A DNA stretch of 64,000 nucleotides from Qipengyuania qiaonensis (GCF_019711515.1 NZ_JAIGNO010000011.1:1-64000); one strand, 5' to 3'; positions 46,571 to 55,894 are shown, numbered from the stretch's first letter. Made by a program: numbers and translations. The notes: generated by a model from the letters alone, not told the origin.

Positions 46571-47586
46571 GCACACCCCGCCCCCTGACGACCAGCAAGA
46601 TCCGGGCAACCCCGGCGCGGGCCGGCGGGGGGCGCGAACGGCGCTTCCTCGTCCAGAAAGCCCGCGAAGCCATTGCGGAAGGCTCGCACAGCTTCGCCGC
46701 TGCCTCCAAACTGTTCGATCGCGATACCCGCGAACGCGCTTGGCTGCTCTATGCCTGGTGCCGCCGCTGCGACGATATTGCCGACAATCAGGACAAGGGC
46801 GGCCCGCTCGGCGATCAGGGCGATCTCAAGAGCGCCGAAGACCGGGTGCAAGCGATCCGCGTGCTGACCAAGCGCGCGCTCGACGAACAGCCGACGGCGG
46901 ATTTCGCGTTCGACGCCTTCGGGCTGGTCGCGGACGAGACCGGGCTGGACTGGGACATGGCGAAGGACATGATCGGCGGCTTTGCGCTCGACGCCACGCG
47001 GTGGCAGCCGAAGACGGAACGCGACATGATGCGCTATTGCTATCACGTCGCCGGATCGGTCGGCGTGATGATGGCGGTAGTGATGGGCGTGAGCAAGGAC
47101 GATGGCGAAACGCTCGACCGGGCCTGTGATCTCGGCCTGGCCTTCCAGATCGCCAATATCGCGCGCGACATCGTGGAGGATGCCGAGGCCGGGCGCTGTT
47201 ACCTGCCGACGAACTGGCTCGACGAAATGGGCTGGACAGCGGGCGAGCATGCGCATCCCGACAATCGCTTCCGGCTCGCGAGCATGATGCCGCGGCTGAT
47301 TGCGCTGATGGAAAAACACGAAGAGGCATCGAAACTCGGCGCAGCGCGGCTGCGGTTCCGGCAGCGCTGGGCGGTCCTGGCGGCTGCGCGCATCTATGGC
47401 GCGATCGGCCGCAAGGTCCTGTCGCGCGGCCAGCTTGCATGGGACGCGCGCGTGCGGGTCGGCGGGCCGGAAAAGCTGTGGCATGTTATCGCGGCCCTGT
47501 TCGAGGCACTGTGGAACCGTCCAGCGCAACCTGCCGAACCGATCCTGTGGACCCGCCACGATTTCCGCCCCGTGGCGGGGTGGTAG
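46567..47586 (+). CDS. crtB: phytoene synthase, probable CTG start
   Basis: A 339-residue phytoene synthase (two GGPP to phytoene). Aspartate-rich motifs are in RRCDDIADNQD and NIARDIVEDAEAGRCYLP, with the usual SFAAASKLFD N-terminus. No ATG, GTG or TTG occurs in frame between the LOG stop and the conserved region, and the nearest upstream ones lie more than 200 bp inside LOG. CTG 46567 overlaps the LOG stop (CTGA), repeating the ATGA pattern of this operon, with GAAGG about ten bases before it. The start is inference. Confidence 0.9.
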   Translation: MSTPRPLTTSKIRATPARAGGGRERRFLVQKAREAIAEGSHSFAAASKLFDRDTRERAWLLYAWCRRCDDIADNQDKGGPLGDQGDLKSAEDRVQAIRVLTKRALDEQPTADFAFDAFGLVADETGLDWDMAKDMIGGFALDATRWQPKTERDMMRYCYHVAGSVGVMMAVVMGVSKDDGETLDRACDLGLAFQIANIARDIVEDAEAGRCYLPTNWLDEMGWTAGEHAHPDNRFRLASMMPRLIALMEKHEEASKLGAARLRFRQRWAVLAAARIYGAIGRKVLSRGQLAWDARVRVGGPEKLWHVIAALFEALWNRPAQPAEPILWTRHDFRPVAGW

Positions 47587-47595
47587 CTACCCGTT

Positions 47596-47708
47596 CCTGT
47601 CATCGCGAGGAGGCCATCGGGGGCCGACGCGGCCATCCATGGCGCGCCCTCGCTCCGTGCCGCAAGGCTCGAAAATGGATTGCTGCGCCTGCGGCTCGCA
47701 ATGACCGG
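47596..47708. repeat. palindromic dispersed-type intergenic repeat
   Basis: A 113-bp element between crtB and the carboxylase gene. The ends CCTGTCATCGCGAG and CTCGCAATGACCGG are inverted repeats (12 of 14 positions), and internally ATGGCGCG and ATGGATTGC resemble the sub-repeats of the widespread alphaproteobacterial palindromes ending in CTCGCAATGAC. Probably a nonautonomous mobile or REP-like sequence; it may fold as a large hairpin. Confidence 0.6.
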
Positions 47709-47731
47709 GAAAATGGGTTAGCGCCCCGCCC

Positions 47732-49621
47732 ATGATCCAGAAGCTCCTTATCGCCAATCGCGGCGAGATCGCCTGCCGCATCATCCGCACCGCCCGCGAA
47801 ATGGGTATCGCCACCGTGGCGGTCTATTCGGATGCCGATGCCAAGGCGCTGCATGTGCGGCAGGCTGACGAGGCGGTGCATATCGGACCCTCGCCTGCGG
47901 CCGAGAGCTACCTCGTCGGCGAGAAGATCATCGCCGCAGCCAAGCAGACCGGGGCCGAGGCGATTCATCCGGGTTACGGCTTCCTGTCGGAGAATGCCGG
48001 GTTTGCCCAAGCGGTGATCGACGCGGGCCTTATCTGGGTCGGGCCCAAGCCGAGCAGCATCGAGGCGATGGGCCTGAAGGACGCGGCCAAGAAGTTGATG
48101 CGCGCGGCGGGCGTGCCGGTGACGCCCGGCTACGAGGGCGAGGACCAGTCGGTCGAGCGGCTGAAAAAGGAGGCCGACGCCATCGGCTATCCCGTGCTGA
48201 TCAAGGCGGTCGCGGGCGGCGGCGGCAAGGGGATGCGCAAGGTCGATGCGGCGGCGGATTTCGAGGCCGCGCTGGAAAGCTGCCGGCGCGAGGCCAAGGC
48301 CAGCTTCTCCAATGACGAGGTGCTGCTGGAAAAGTGGATCACTTCGCCCCGCCACATCGAGGTGCAGGTGTTCGGCGACAGCCACGGCAATGTCGTCCAC
48401 CTGTTCGAACGCGACTGCTCATTGCAGCGCCGCCACCAGAAGGTGATCGAGGAAGCCCCCGCCCCCGGCATGGACGAGGCAACCCGCGAAGACATCTGCG
48501 CCGCCGCCGTGCGCGCCGCCAAGGCGGTCGATTACGAGGGAGCAGGCACGATCGAATTCATCGCCGACGCCAGCGCAGGCCTGCGGGCGGATCGCATTTT
48601 CTTTATGGAGATGAACACCCGCCTGCAGGTCGAACATCCTGTGACCGAGGAAATCACTGGGGTAGACCTCGTGGAGTGGCAACTGCGCGTGGCGAGCGGC
48701 GAGCCGATCCCGCTGAAGCAGGAGGAGCTGAGCATAAACGGCTGGGCGATGGAAGCGCGGCTTTACGCGGAGGATCCGGCGACTGGGTTCTTGCCGAGCA
48801 TCGGGAAGCTCGAAGTTTTTCAGCTGACGGATTACGACTGTCGTGTCGAAACAGGTTACGAAGCTGACGACACCGTTTCGCCTTTCTACGATCCTATGAT
48901 CGCGAAACTCGTGATCAAGGCAGATACCCGAGAGGAAGCGGCGGAGATGCTCGGCGGTGCCAGCGCTTGCGCTGCTGTTTGGCCGGTCAAGACCAACAAT
49001 TACTTCCTCAGCCGTTTGGCATACGATCCTGATTTTCAGGCGGGCAGGATAGACACTTCGTTCATTGCCGAACGACAGGATCGCCTTGTCGAGAGAACAG
49101 CGCCGCAGGAGAAGACGCTGGCTGCTGGCTTGAAGGAATTGATCGCGCCCCGTCAGCGCCGACGCTCACTCGCTCCGACTAAGCGCGCACCAGAAGGCTT
49201 CCGGCTCAACGCGCAAACCAAGGCCGATTATGCAGTGCTGGTCAACGGCCAAGTCAGACAAGTTGCTTTGAGCGATCGTGGAGCGACCTTCTGGCAGATC
49301 ATTCACCACGGTTCGGATGTTCTCGTTTCGGACGACGATGGCCAGCTTCACAGTTTTACTCTTAGTGACCGGACACTTGGCGGCACTCACTCCGCCGCCG
49401 ATGGCGCGATCCTCGCGCCGATGCCGGGCAAGGTCATCGCGGTAGATGTGGCCGAGGGCGATACGGTCACCGCGGGCCAGCGGCTGCTGGTGCTCGAGGC
49501 GATGAAAATGGAACACGCGCTCACCGCGCCCTTCGACGGGACCGTAACCGAACTCAACGCCGCCAAAGGCGGGCAGGTGCAGGTCGAGGCGGTGCTGGCG
49601 GTGGTGGAGCCGAGTGAGTGA
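47732..49621 (+). CDS. acyl-CoA carboxylase biotin carboxylase/biotin carrier subunit
   Basis: A 629-residue subunit combining biotin carboxylase (LIANRGEIACRIIRTAREMG; GGGGKGMRKV ATP-grasp; EMNTRLQVEHPVTEE) and, after a linker domain, a C-terminal biotin carrier with the lysine in EAMKMEHAL. It transfers carboxyl from bicarbonate to biotin for the partner at 49764-51311. The substrate could be propionyl-CoA or another acyl-CoA. Bases 48841-49380 are about 57% GC by hand count, against about 70% just after, a possible recombinant segment. The gene ends at the edge of a palindromic repeat. Confidence 0.92.
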   Translation: MIQKLLIANRGEIACRIIRTAREMGIATVAVYSDADAKALHVRQADEAVHIGPSPAAESYLVGEKIIAAAKQTGAEAIHPGYGFLSENAGFAQAVIDAGLIWVGPKPSSIEAMGLKDAAKKLMRAAGVPVTPGYEGEDQSVERLKKEADAIGYPVLIKAVAGGGGKGMRKVDAAADFEAALESCRREAKASFSNDEVLLEKWITSPRHIEVQVFGDSHGNVVHLFERDCSLQRRHQKVIEEAPAPGMDEATREDICAAAVRAAKAVDYEGAGTIEFIADASAGLRADRIFFMEMNTRLQVEHPVTEEITGVDLVEWQLRVASGEPIPLKQEELSINGWAMEARLYAEDPATGFLPSIGKLEVFQLTDYDCRVETGYEADDTVSPFYDPMIAKLVIKADTREEAAEMLGGASACAAVWPVKTNNYFLSRLAYDPDFQAGRIDTSFIAERQDRLVERTAPQEKTLAAGLKELIAPRQRRRSLAPTKRAPEGFRLNAQTKADYAVLVNGQVRQVALSDRGATFWQIIHHGSDVLVSDDDGQLHSFTLSDRTLGGTHSAADGAILAPMPGKVIAVDVAEGDTVTAGQRLLVLEAMKMEHALTAPFDGTVTELNAAKGGQVQVEAVLAVVEPSE

Positions 49622-49761
49622 TCCTCCCCGGCACGGGGAGGGGGACCGTCGAAGACGGTGGAGGGGCACCCGCCGCCGATCCGGACAATACAGATTGTAA
49701 GCCGCCGACGGTGCCCCTCCACCATGCTGCGCATGGTTCCCCTCCCCCGCCGGGGGAGGAT
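49621..49761. repeat. palindromic repeat bridging two carboxylase genes
   Basis: A 141-bp inverted repeat. The left arm (ATCCTCCCC, GGGAGGGGGACCGTCG, GTGGAGGGGCACC) is mirrored by GGTGCCCCTCCACC, GGTTCCCCTCCCCC and GGGGGAGGAT. It begins on the stop codon of the biotin subunit and ends at the start of the next gene. Its right end supplies GGGGGAGGA as ribosome binding site. Similar elements are common in Sphingomonadales and other alphaproteobacteria. Confidence 0.8.
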
Positions 49762-49763
49762 TG

Positions 49764-51311
49764 GTGAGCTGGGAAAAGGAACTCGAGGAACTGCGCCACC
49801 GCGAGGCGCTGGCCGAGCAGATGGGCGGCGAGGAAAAAGTCTCGCGCCAGCACGGTCGTGGCAAGATGGATGCCCGCGCCCGGCTCGCCGCGCTGGTCGA
49901 TCCCGGAACTTTCCGCGAAATCGGCAAGATCGCCGGGCGCGGCTCGTATGACGAGGACGGCAATCTCGAAGCCGTCCTCCCCGCCCCCTTCCTCTTCGGC
50001 AAGGCCACGATCAACGGCCGTCCCGTAGTCGCCACGGCGGACGACTTCACCATTCGCGGCGGCGCGGCCGATGCCGGGATCAGCCGCAAGATGGTGCAGG
50101 CGGAGAAGATGGCGCACGAGCTAAAGCTCCCCATCATCCGCATGATCGACGGCACGGGCGGCGGCGGCAGCGTCAAGACGCTGGAGCAGATCGGCGCGAC
50201 CTATATTCCCGCCGTGCCCGGCTGGTCGGATGTGGTGAAGAACCTCGAGACGGTGCCGGTGGTCGCGCTGGCGCTCGGCCCCACCGCCGGTCTCGGCGCG
50301 GCGCGCACCGTCGCCAGCCATTATTCGGTCATGGTCAAGGGCCTCAGCCAGCTTTTCGCCGCCGGGCCCGCAGTCGTCGACGGTCTGGGCGAAAGCTATC
50401 GCGGCTCCACCGATCACCAGCAGGCGAAGGAGGATCTTGGCGGCAGCGGCATCCACACCCGGAACGGCGTCGTCGACGACGAGGTAACGAGCGAGGCCGA
50501 AGCCTTCGCCCGCGCGCGGCACTTCCTGTCATTCATGCCCGAACATGTCGGCCAGTTGGCTCGACGCGCAGAGTGTTCGGACCCTGTTCGGCGCCGGGAT
50601 CATACGCTAGATTCACTCGTCCCGCGCGACCCGAAGCAGGTCTATTCGATGCGCCGGTGCCTCGACATGGTCTTCGATAAGGGCACGGTCTTCGAAATCG
50701 GCCGCATGTGGGGCCGCGCCTGCATCACCGCCCTCGCCCGGCTCGACGGCTGGCCGGTGGCGGTGCTGGCGAGCGACCCCAGCTACCTCGGCGGCTCGTG
50801 GGAAGCGAAGACCAGCGAGAAGGTGGAGCGCTTCGTCAAGCTCGCCGACCGGTTCCGCCTGCCCATCGTCCACCTGGTCGACAATCCCGGCTTCATGATC
50901 GGGCGCGAAGCCGAAATGGCCGGCACGATCCGTTACGGCGTGCAAGCCATGAACGCGATTTACAAAGCCAGCGTCCCACTCGCCAGCGTCGTACTGCGCC
51001 GTGCCTACGGCATCGCCGGCAGCGCGATGAGCAATGCCGAAACGTATCAGTACCGCTATTGCTGGCCCTCGGGCGACTGGGGCAGCCTGCCCATCGCGGG
51101 CGGACTGGAGGTCGCATACAAGTCCGACCTCGAAGCCGCCGCCGATCCCGCGGCGGAACTGGAGGCCATACGCGCAAGGTTGGACAAGGTAACCAGCCCT
51201 TTCCGCAGCGCCGAGCGGTTCAATGTCGAGGATATCATCGACCCGCGCGACACCCGCCCGCTCCTGTGCGAATTCGCAGGACTTGCATGGAGACGGCTGG
51301 CAAGCGAATAG
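49764..51311 (+). CDS. acyl-CoA carboxylase carboxyltransferase subunit (propionyl-CoA type)
   Basis: A 515-residue carboxyltransferase with the two crotonase-like halves of PccB/MccB enzymes: RHREALAEQMGGEEKVSRQHGRGKMDARARL at the N-terminus, IDGTGGGGSVKTLEQIG, and, in the second half, VDNPGFMIGREAEMAGT with RRAYGIAGSAMS. It moves the carboxyl group from biotin to an acyl-CoA. Chain specificity cannot be told; propionyl- or methylcrotonyl-like. GTG 49764 follows the GGGGGAGGA of the repeat; TTG 49761 is an alternative. Confidence 0.9.
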   Translation: MSWEKELEELRHREALAEQMGGEEKVSRQHGRGKMDARARLAALVDPGTFREIGKIAGRGSYDEDGNLEAVLPAPFLFGKATINGRPVVATADDFTIRGGAADAGISRKMVQAEKMAHELKLPIIRMIDGTGGGGSVKTLEQIGATYIPAVPGWSDVVKNLETVPVVALALGPTAGLGAARTVASHYSVMVKGLSQLFAAGPAVVDGLGESYRGSTDHQQAKEDLGGSGIHTRNGVVDDEVTSEAEAFARARHFLSFMPEHVGQLARRAECSDPVRRRDHTLDSLVPRDPKQVYSMRRCLDMVFDKGTVFEIGRMWGRACITALARLDGWPVAVLASDPSYLGGSWEAKTSEKVERFVKLADRFRLPIVHLVDNPGFMIGREAEMAGTIRYGVQAMNAIYKASVPLASVVLRRAYGIAGSAMSNAETYQYRYCWPSGDWGSLPIAGGLEVAYKSDLEAAADPAAELEAIRARLDKVTSPFRSAERFNVEDIIDPRDTRPLLCEFAGLAWRRLASE

Positions 51312-51329
51312 AGCGGCAGAGGGGAATTC

Positions 51330-52940
51330 ATGGCCGACACCGCAATCGCCGCGCAATCGCATCGCAAGGTCATCATCGCATCGTCGCTCGGCACGGTGTT
51401 CGAGTGGTACGATTTCTACCTCTACGGCCTGCTCGCCACGATCATTTCGGCGCAGTTCTTCTCCGGCGTCAACGACACCACCGCCTTCATCCTCGCACTA
51501 GGCGCGTTCGCTGCGGGCTTCGCCGTGCGGCCCTTCGGCGCACTGGTATTCGGCCGCGTCGGCGACCTCGTGGGGCGCAAATACACCTTCCTCGTAACCA
51601 TGGGCCTGATGGGCCTGTCGACCTTCGCAGTCGGCCTGCTGCCGAGCTATGCCAGCATCGGCGTGGCGGCCCCGCTGCTGCTGGTCGGTTTGCGCCTGCT
51701 GCAAGGTCTGGCGCTCGGGGGCGAATATGGCGGCGCGGCGATCTATGTCGCCGAACATGCTCCCGAGGGCAAACGCGGCTTCTATACCAGCTTCATCCAG
51801 ACCACCGCCACGCTGGGTCTCTTCGCCGCCTTGCTCGTAGTGATCGGCCTGCGCACATGGATGGGCGAGGAGGCCTTCGCCGATTGGGGCTGGCGTGTGC
51901 CCTTCCTGCTTTCGGCGATCCTTCTCGGCGTGTCCTTGTGGATCCGACTGCAACTCGCCGAAAGTCCGGTTTACCAGGCGATGAAAGAGGAAGGCGAGAC
52001 TTCCAAGGCGCCGCTGTCCGAAGCTTTCGGACGCTGGAGCAATCTCAAATGGGTGCTGGTGGCGCTGCTGGGTGCCGTCGCCGGGCAGGCCGTAGTCTGG
52101 TACACAGGCCAGTTCTACGCTTTGTTCTATCTGGAAAAGGTGCTCAAGGTGGATGGCGGAACGGCGAACATTCTGATCGCCATCGCGCTCGCCATCGGCA
52201 CGCCCTTCTTCCTGTTCTTCGGTTGGCTGAGCGACCGCATCGGCAGGAAGCCGATCATCATGGCTGGCCTTGCACTAGCGGCACTCACCTATTTCCCGCT
52301 GTTTGGAGCACTCACGACAGCCGCCAATCCCGCGCTGGCTCAGGCGCAGGCGCGTGCGCCGGTAACGGTCTTTGCCGACCCCGGCAGCTGTTCCGTACAG
52401 TTCGATCCCATCGGCAAGACCCAGTTCGACAAGACCGGTTGCGACATCGCGAAATCCGCATTGGCCAAGGCCGGTGTCCCCTACACGAATGAAAGCGGCG
52501 ATTACGGGATCGCAGCGGTTATCGCGATTGGCGATCGACGCATTCCCATCGAGCCCGGAAGCGCGACCGACCTGGCCGCAGCTACGGCCGATGCGGGCTA
52601 TCCAGCCAAAGCCGACCCGACCCGGATCAACAAGCCGCTGGTCGTCGCCATCCTCACTGCGCTCGTGCTGCTGGTGACCATGGTTTACGGCCCCATCGCA
52701 GCGCTGCTGGTCGAGCTGTTTTCCGCGCGCATCCGCTATACCGCGATGAGCCTGCCCTATCATATCGGCAATGGCTGGTTCGGCGGGTTCCTGCCGACCA
52801 TCGCCTTCGCCATGGTGGCAGCGACAGGCGATATCTATGCCGGGTTGTGGTATCCCATCGGGGTGGCCGTGCTGACCCTAGTGGTCGGCTTGTTGTTCTT
52901 GCCCGAAACCTTCCGACGTTCCATCGGGCATCGCGACTAG
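51330..52940 (+). CDS. MFS metabolite:H+ symporter (MHS family) with large extra loop
   Basis: A 536-residue transporter with 12 hydrophobic segments; the first loop ends in RVGDLVGRKYTFLV. About 105 residues from roughly 327 to 432 form a non-hydrophobic loop with two cysteines (GSCSV and TGCDI) that the usual KgtP/ShiA/ProP-type proteins lack. Predicted to import a small carboxylate or zwitterion with protons; substrate unknown. ATG after GGGGAATTC, 18 bp after the carboxylase gene, so possibly feeding it. Confidence 0.87.
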   Translation: MADTAIAAQSHRKVIIASSLGTVFEWYDFYLYGLLATIISAQFFSGVNDTTAFILALGAFAAGFAVRPFGALVFGRVGDLVGRKYTFLVTMGLMGLSTFAVGLLPSYASIGVAAPLLLVGLRLLQGLALGGEYGGAAIYVAEHAPEGKRGFYTSFIQTTATLGLFAALLVVIGLRTWMGEEAFADWGWRVPFLLSAILLGVSLWIRLQLAESPVYQAMKEEGETSKAPLSEAFGRWSNLKWVLVALLGAVAGQAVVWYTGQFYALFYLEKVLKVDGGTANILIAIALAIGTPFFLFFGWLSDRIGRKPIIMAGLALAALTYFPLFGALTTAANPALAQAQARAPVTVFADPGSCSVQFDPIGKTQFDKTGCDIAKSALAKAGVPYTNESGDYGIAAVIAIGDRRIPIEPGSATDLAAATADAGYPAKADPTRINKPLVVAILTALVLLVTMVYGPIAALLVELFSARIRYTAMSLPYHIGNGWFGGFLPTIAFAMVAATGDIYAGLWYPIGVAVLTLVVGLLFLPETFRRSIGHRD

Positions 52941-52947
52941 CAAAAGG

Positions 52948-54213
52948 TCAGGCGTCTTCCGGCTCTGGCGGACCGAACAGCGTGCCGCGTTCGCTAAAGA
53001 GCACGAAGATGAGACTCAGCACCGCCGTGCCCAGCAACGCGATAGCGAGCGGTCGCGCCGTGCCATCGTAAAGATAGCCGATATAGGCTCCCAGCGCAGC
53101 CCCGCTGGTCATGCGCAGGAAACCTTGCGCGCTGCTCGCGGCTCCGGCGATGTGCTTGAACGGCTGCAGGGCGATCGACCCGAAATTGGCACCGATGAAG
53201 CCGAGCAGGCTCATATTGGCAGCCATTAGCGGCACGAAGGTCCACAGGCTCTCATCCGGCTGGCTGGCGAACCAGTATTGCGCCGCGGCGACCGCAATGA
53301 ATGCGAACAGGGCGACATGGCTCACGCGCCGTGCACCGAACCGCTCCACGATGCGGCTGTTCGACCAGTTCGATAGCGCCATGCATCCTGCGCAGATGGC
53401 GAAGATCATCGGGAACATGTCGCCCGCGCCGAATGCCTCCCCGATCAACTGCTGGCTGGAATTGATGAAGCCGAACAGGCCGCCGAATACCAGCGCGCTG
53501 CCGAGCGTGTAGCCGATGGTTTCGCGCAGGGTCACCGCACTCGCCATATTGCGGGTAATCGTAGGCAGGTGGATATCCTGTTTGTCCTGCTCGTGAAGCG
53601 TTTCTGGAAGGCGGAAATACACCCAGGCCGTCATCGCCACGCCCGCCAGCGCCATTGCGGCAAAGATCCACCGCCAGTCGCCCATCAGCACCAGCACGCC
53701 CTGTCCGATACTGGGCGCAACGGCGGGAACCAGCAGGAAGATCACGAAGATCAGGCTCATCATGCGGGCCATCTTGTCGCCGCCCACACGGTCGCGGATT
53801 ATGGCTGGCGGCAAGGCGATTATGCCCGCAGCAAAGAAACCCTGTGCCGCGCGCAGCGCCACCAATACGTCGTAACTGGTCGCCAGCGCGCACGCGATCG
53901 ACAGCACGATATAGAAGAACAGCGCAATAAACAGAACCGGTCGCCGACCGAACCTGTCCGCAAAGGCGCCGGGTATCAGAGTGCCGATACCCGCGGCGAG
54001 CAGGTAGGCCCCGACCACGAACTGTCGATTGTTCCCCTGCACGCCAAGATCGCCCGCAAGCGCGTCGAGAGCAGGCAGAATCGCATCGATGCCGAAAGCG
54101 TTGCACGCCATCAGCATCGCCATCATCCATATCAGCTCGCGCTCACCGATGCGCTTGCCCTGGGCGGCGCTGGCTATCGGGCGCTCGCCGCCGGCAAGTT
54201 GTTCGGTACGCAT
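52948..54213 (-). CDS. Bcr/CflA-type MFS multidrug exporter
   Basis: A 421-residue, 12-helix transporter. The N-terminal LMACNAFGIDAILPALDALAGDLGV and the loop GAFADRFGRRPVLFIAL match the Bcr/CflA subfamily. It exports bicyclomycin-type drugs or other small molecules with protons. ATG 54213 is used; GTG 54219 is in frame. It converges on the MHS gene with 7 bp between stops and diverges from dinB. Confidence 0.86.
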   Translation of the reverse strand: MRTEQLAGGERPIASAAQGKRIGERELIWMMAMLMACNAFGIDAILPALDALAGDLGVQGNNRQFVVGAYLLAAGIGTLIPGAFADRFGRRPVLFIALFFYIVLSIACALATSYDVLVALRAAQGFFAAGIIALPPAIIRDRVGGDKMARMMSLIFVIFLLVPAVAPSIGQGVLVLMGDWRWIFAAMALAGVAMTAWVYFRLPETLHEQDKQDIHLPTITRNMASAVTLRETIGYTLGSALVFGGLFGFINSSQQLIGEAFGAGDMFPMIFAICAGCMALSNWSNSRIVERFGARRVSHVALFAFIAVAAAQYWFASQPDESLWTFVPLMAANMSLLGFIGANFGSIALQPFKHIAGAASSAQGFLRMTSGAALGAYIGYLYDGTARPLAIALLGTAVLSLIFVLFSERGTLFGPPEPEDA

Positions 54214-54278
54214 CTGCACAAGACGTCAGGTGGCGGACAAGGTTCCGGTTTGCAACCCATGGCGCTATCTATTCCTGC

Positions 54279-55403
54279 ATGAACGATTGCGACAAGCGCA
54301 AGGATGACGATGAGGGCGAAGCGGACGGCCTGCGCAAGATCATCCATGTCGATATGGATGCTTTCTTCGCCAGTGTCGAACAGCGCGACAATCCGGATCT
54401 GCGCGGCAAGCCGGTGGCTGTCGGCGGCGCCAGCGGGCGCGGCGTAGTCGCGGCAGCGAGCTACGAAGCAAGGAAGTTCGGCGTGCGGAGTGCCATGCCG
54501 TCGGTGACGGCCAAACGGCTGTGTCCGGACCTCGTCTTTTGCAAGAGCCGCTTCGATGTCTACCGCGAGGTCAGCCAGCAAATCCGTGCGATATTCCGCC
54601 ACCACACCGATCTCGTCGAACCCCTGAGCCTCGACGAAGCTTATCTCGACGTGACGGAAGACAAGCTGGGGATCGGCAGTGCGACGCGGATCGCCGAACT
54701 CATCCGGCAGGAAATCAGAGCCAAGACCAAGCTCACCGCGAGCGCCGGGGTGAGCTACAACAAGTTCCTCGCCAAGATCGCCAGCGACCAGAACAAGCCC
54801 GACGGGATGTGTGTCATCCGACCGGGCGAAGGCGTAGAATTCGTGGCCCGGCTGCCGATCAGGCGGTTTCACGGTGTCGGGCCGAAGGGGGCCGAGAAGA
54901 TGTCCAGGCTCGGCATCGAGACTGGCGGCGACCTAGCCACAAAGGATATCGAATGGCTGCGCGCCCATTTCGGAAGCTTCGCCGATTATCTTTATCGCGC
55001 CGCTCGCGGGATCGACCTGAGGCCAGTGCGTTCGAGCCGTATCCGCAAATCGGTCGGCGGAGAGCGAACGTTCAGCCGCGACCTCTCTTCGGGCACCGAG
55101 TTGCGAGAAACGATGGAAGACATCATCGATATCGTCTGGGGTTATATCGAGCGCGCAGAGGCACGGGGAAGGACGGTTACCCTGAAGATGAAATATACCG
55201 ATTTCCAGATTTTCAGCCGCGCCAGAACGGTCGACCATCCGATTGCCACCAAAGGCGAATTCGCTGCCATCGGCCGCGCATTGCTGGAGGACATTCTGCC
55301 CTTACCGATGCCAATCCGGCTGATGGGGCTTACGCTGTCGAAACTCGAACAGGACAGCAAGGACGAGGTAGAGCGTCCCGATGCGCAACTATCATTGTTA
55401 TAG
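54279..55403 (+). CDS. dinB: DNA polymerase IV (Y family)
   Basis: A 374-residue translesion polymerase. Catalytic acidic residues are in HVDMDAFFASVEQRDNPDLRG and SLDEAYLDVT. Little-finger sequence ends with DAQLSLL, a beta-clamp binding motif. It bypasses damaged or mispaired bases. It may be SOS induced, but I did not find a LexA box at the divergent 65-bp gap. Slightly charged N-terminal extension (NDCDKRKDDDEGE) precedes the core. Confidence 0.94.
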   Translation: MNDCDKRKDDDEGEADGLRKIIHVDMDAFFASVEQRDNPDLRGKPVAVGGASGRGVVAAASYEARKFGVRSAMPSVTAKRLCPDLVFCKSRFDVYREVSQQIRAIFRHHTDLVEPLSLDEAYLDVTEDKLGIGSATRIAELIRQEIRAKTKLTASAGVSYNKFLAKIASDQNKPDGMCVIRPGEGVEFVARLPIRRFHGVGPKGAEKMSRLGIETGGDLATKDIEWLRAHFGSFADYLYRAARGIDLRPVRSSRIRKSVGGERTFSRDLSSGTELRETMEDIIDIVWGYIERAEARGRTVTLKMKYTDFQIFSRARTVDHPIATKGEFAAIGRALLEDILPLPMPIRLMGLTLSKLEQDSKDEVERPDAQLSLL

Positions 55404-55423
55404 TATCGCCGCGCTGTGAAAGG

Positions 55424-55894
55424 TCAGCTCTTTCTCGCTTGCCATAACTTGAGCCTTGCCGTTGTCAGCGGGCTAAGCGGCTCGGGCAGCGAATGGGTGG
55501 GGAAGAAGCGCGCTTCGATGACCTCGCGACCATCGGCACGCGGCATCGCGTCCACCATTCCATCGAAGACATGCGCGGTGTGCGGCGCGCCCGAGATTTC
55601 TTCCTCGATTACGCCGACCAGCGTCAAGCCTTCGACCTGGCACCCGGTTTCTTCGCGCATCTCGCGCCGAGCGGCTTCCTCGGGCGTCTCCTTTCTGCCG
55701 ATTCCGCCGCCCGGAAAATACCACCCTTTCGGCCCATAGCTGTGCCGCACGAGCAGGATCTGGCCCTTGAGATCGCGACCGACCACGCTGACCCCTTCGA
55801 CCTTGACCCCGCGAAACTTGCGCCAGTTGTGACGTGCGCGATGACCGGCCTGCAGCGCCAGCCGGTAGAGCGGCTTGGGGATCAGGTGAAGCAT
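55424..55894 (-). CDS. Nudix hydrolase
   Basis: A 156-residue protein with the full Nudix box GGGIGRKETPEEAARREMREETG. It hydrolyses a nucleoside diphosphate linked compound; the substrate is not predictable. ATG 55894 lies inside the end of the pgl gene (13-bp overlap), so it is translationally linked to it. It converges with dinB. Confidence 0.9.
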   Translation of the reverse strand: MLHLIPKPLYRLALQAGHRARHNWRKFRGVKVEGVSVVGRDLKGQILLVRHSYGPKGWYFPGGGIGRKETPEEAARREMREETGCQVEGLTLVGVIEEEISGAPHTAHVFDGMVDAMPRADGREVIEARFFPTHSLPEPLSPLTTARLKLWQARKS

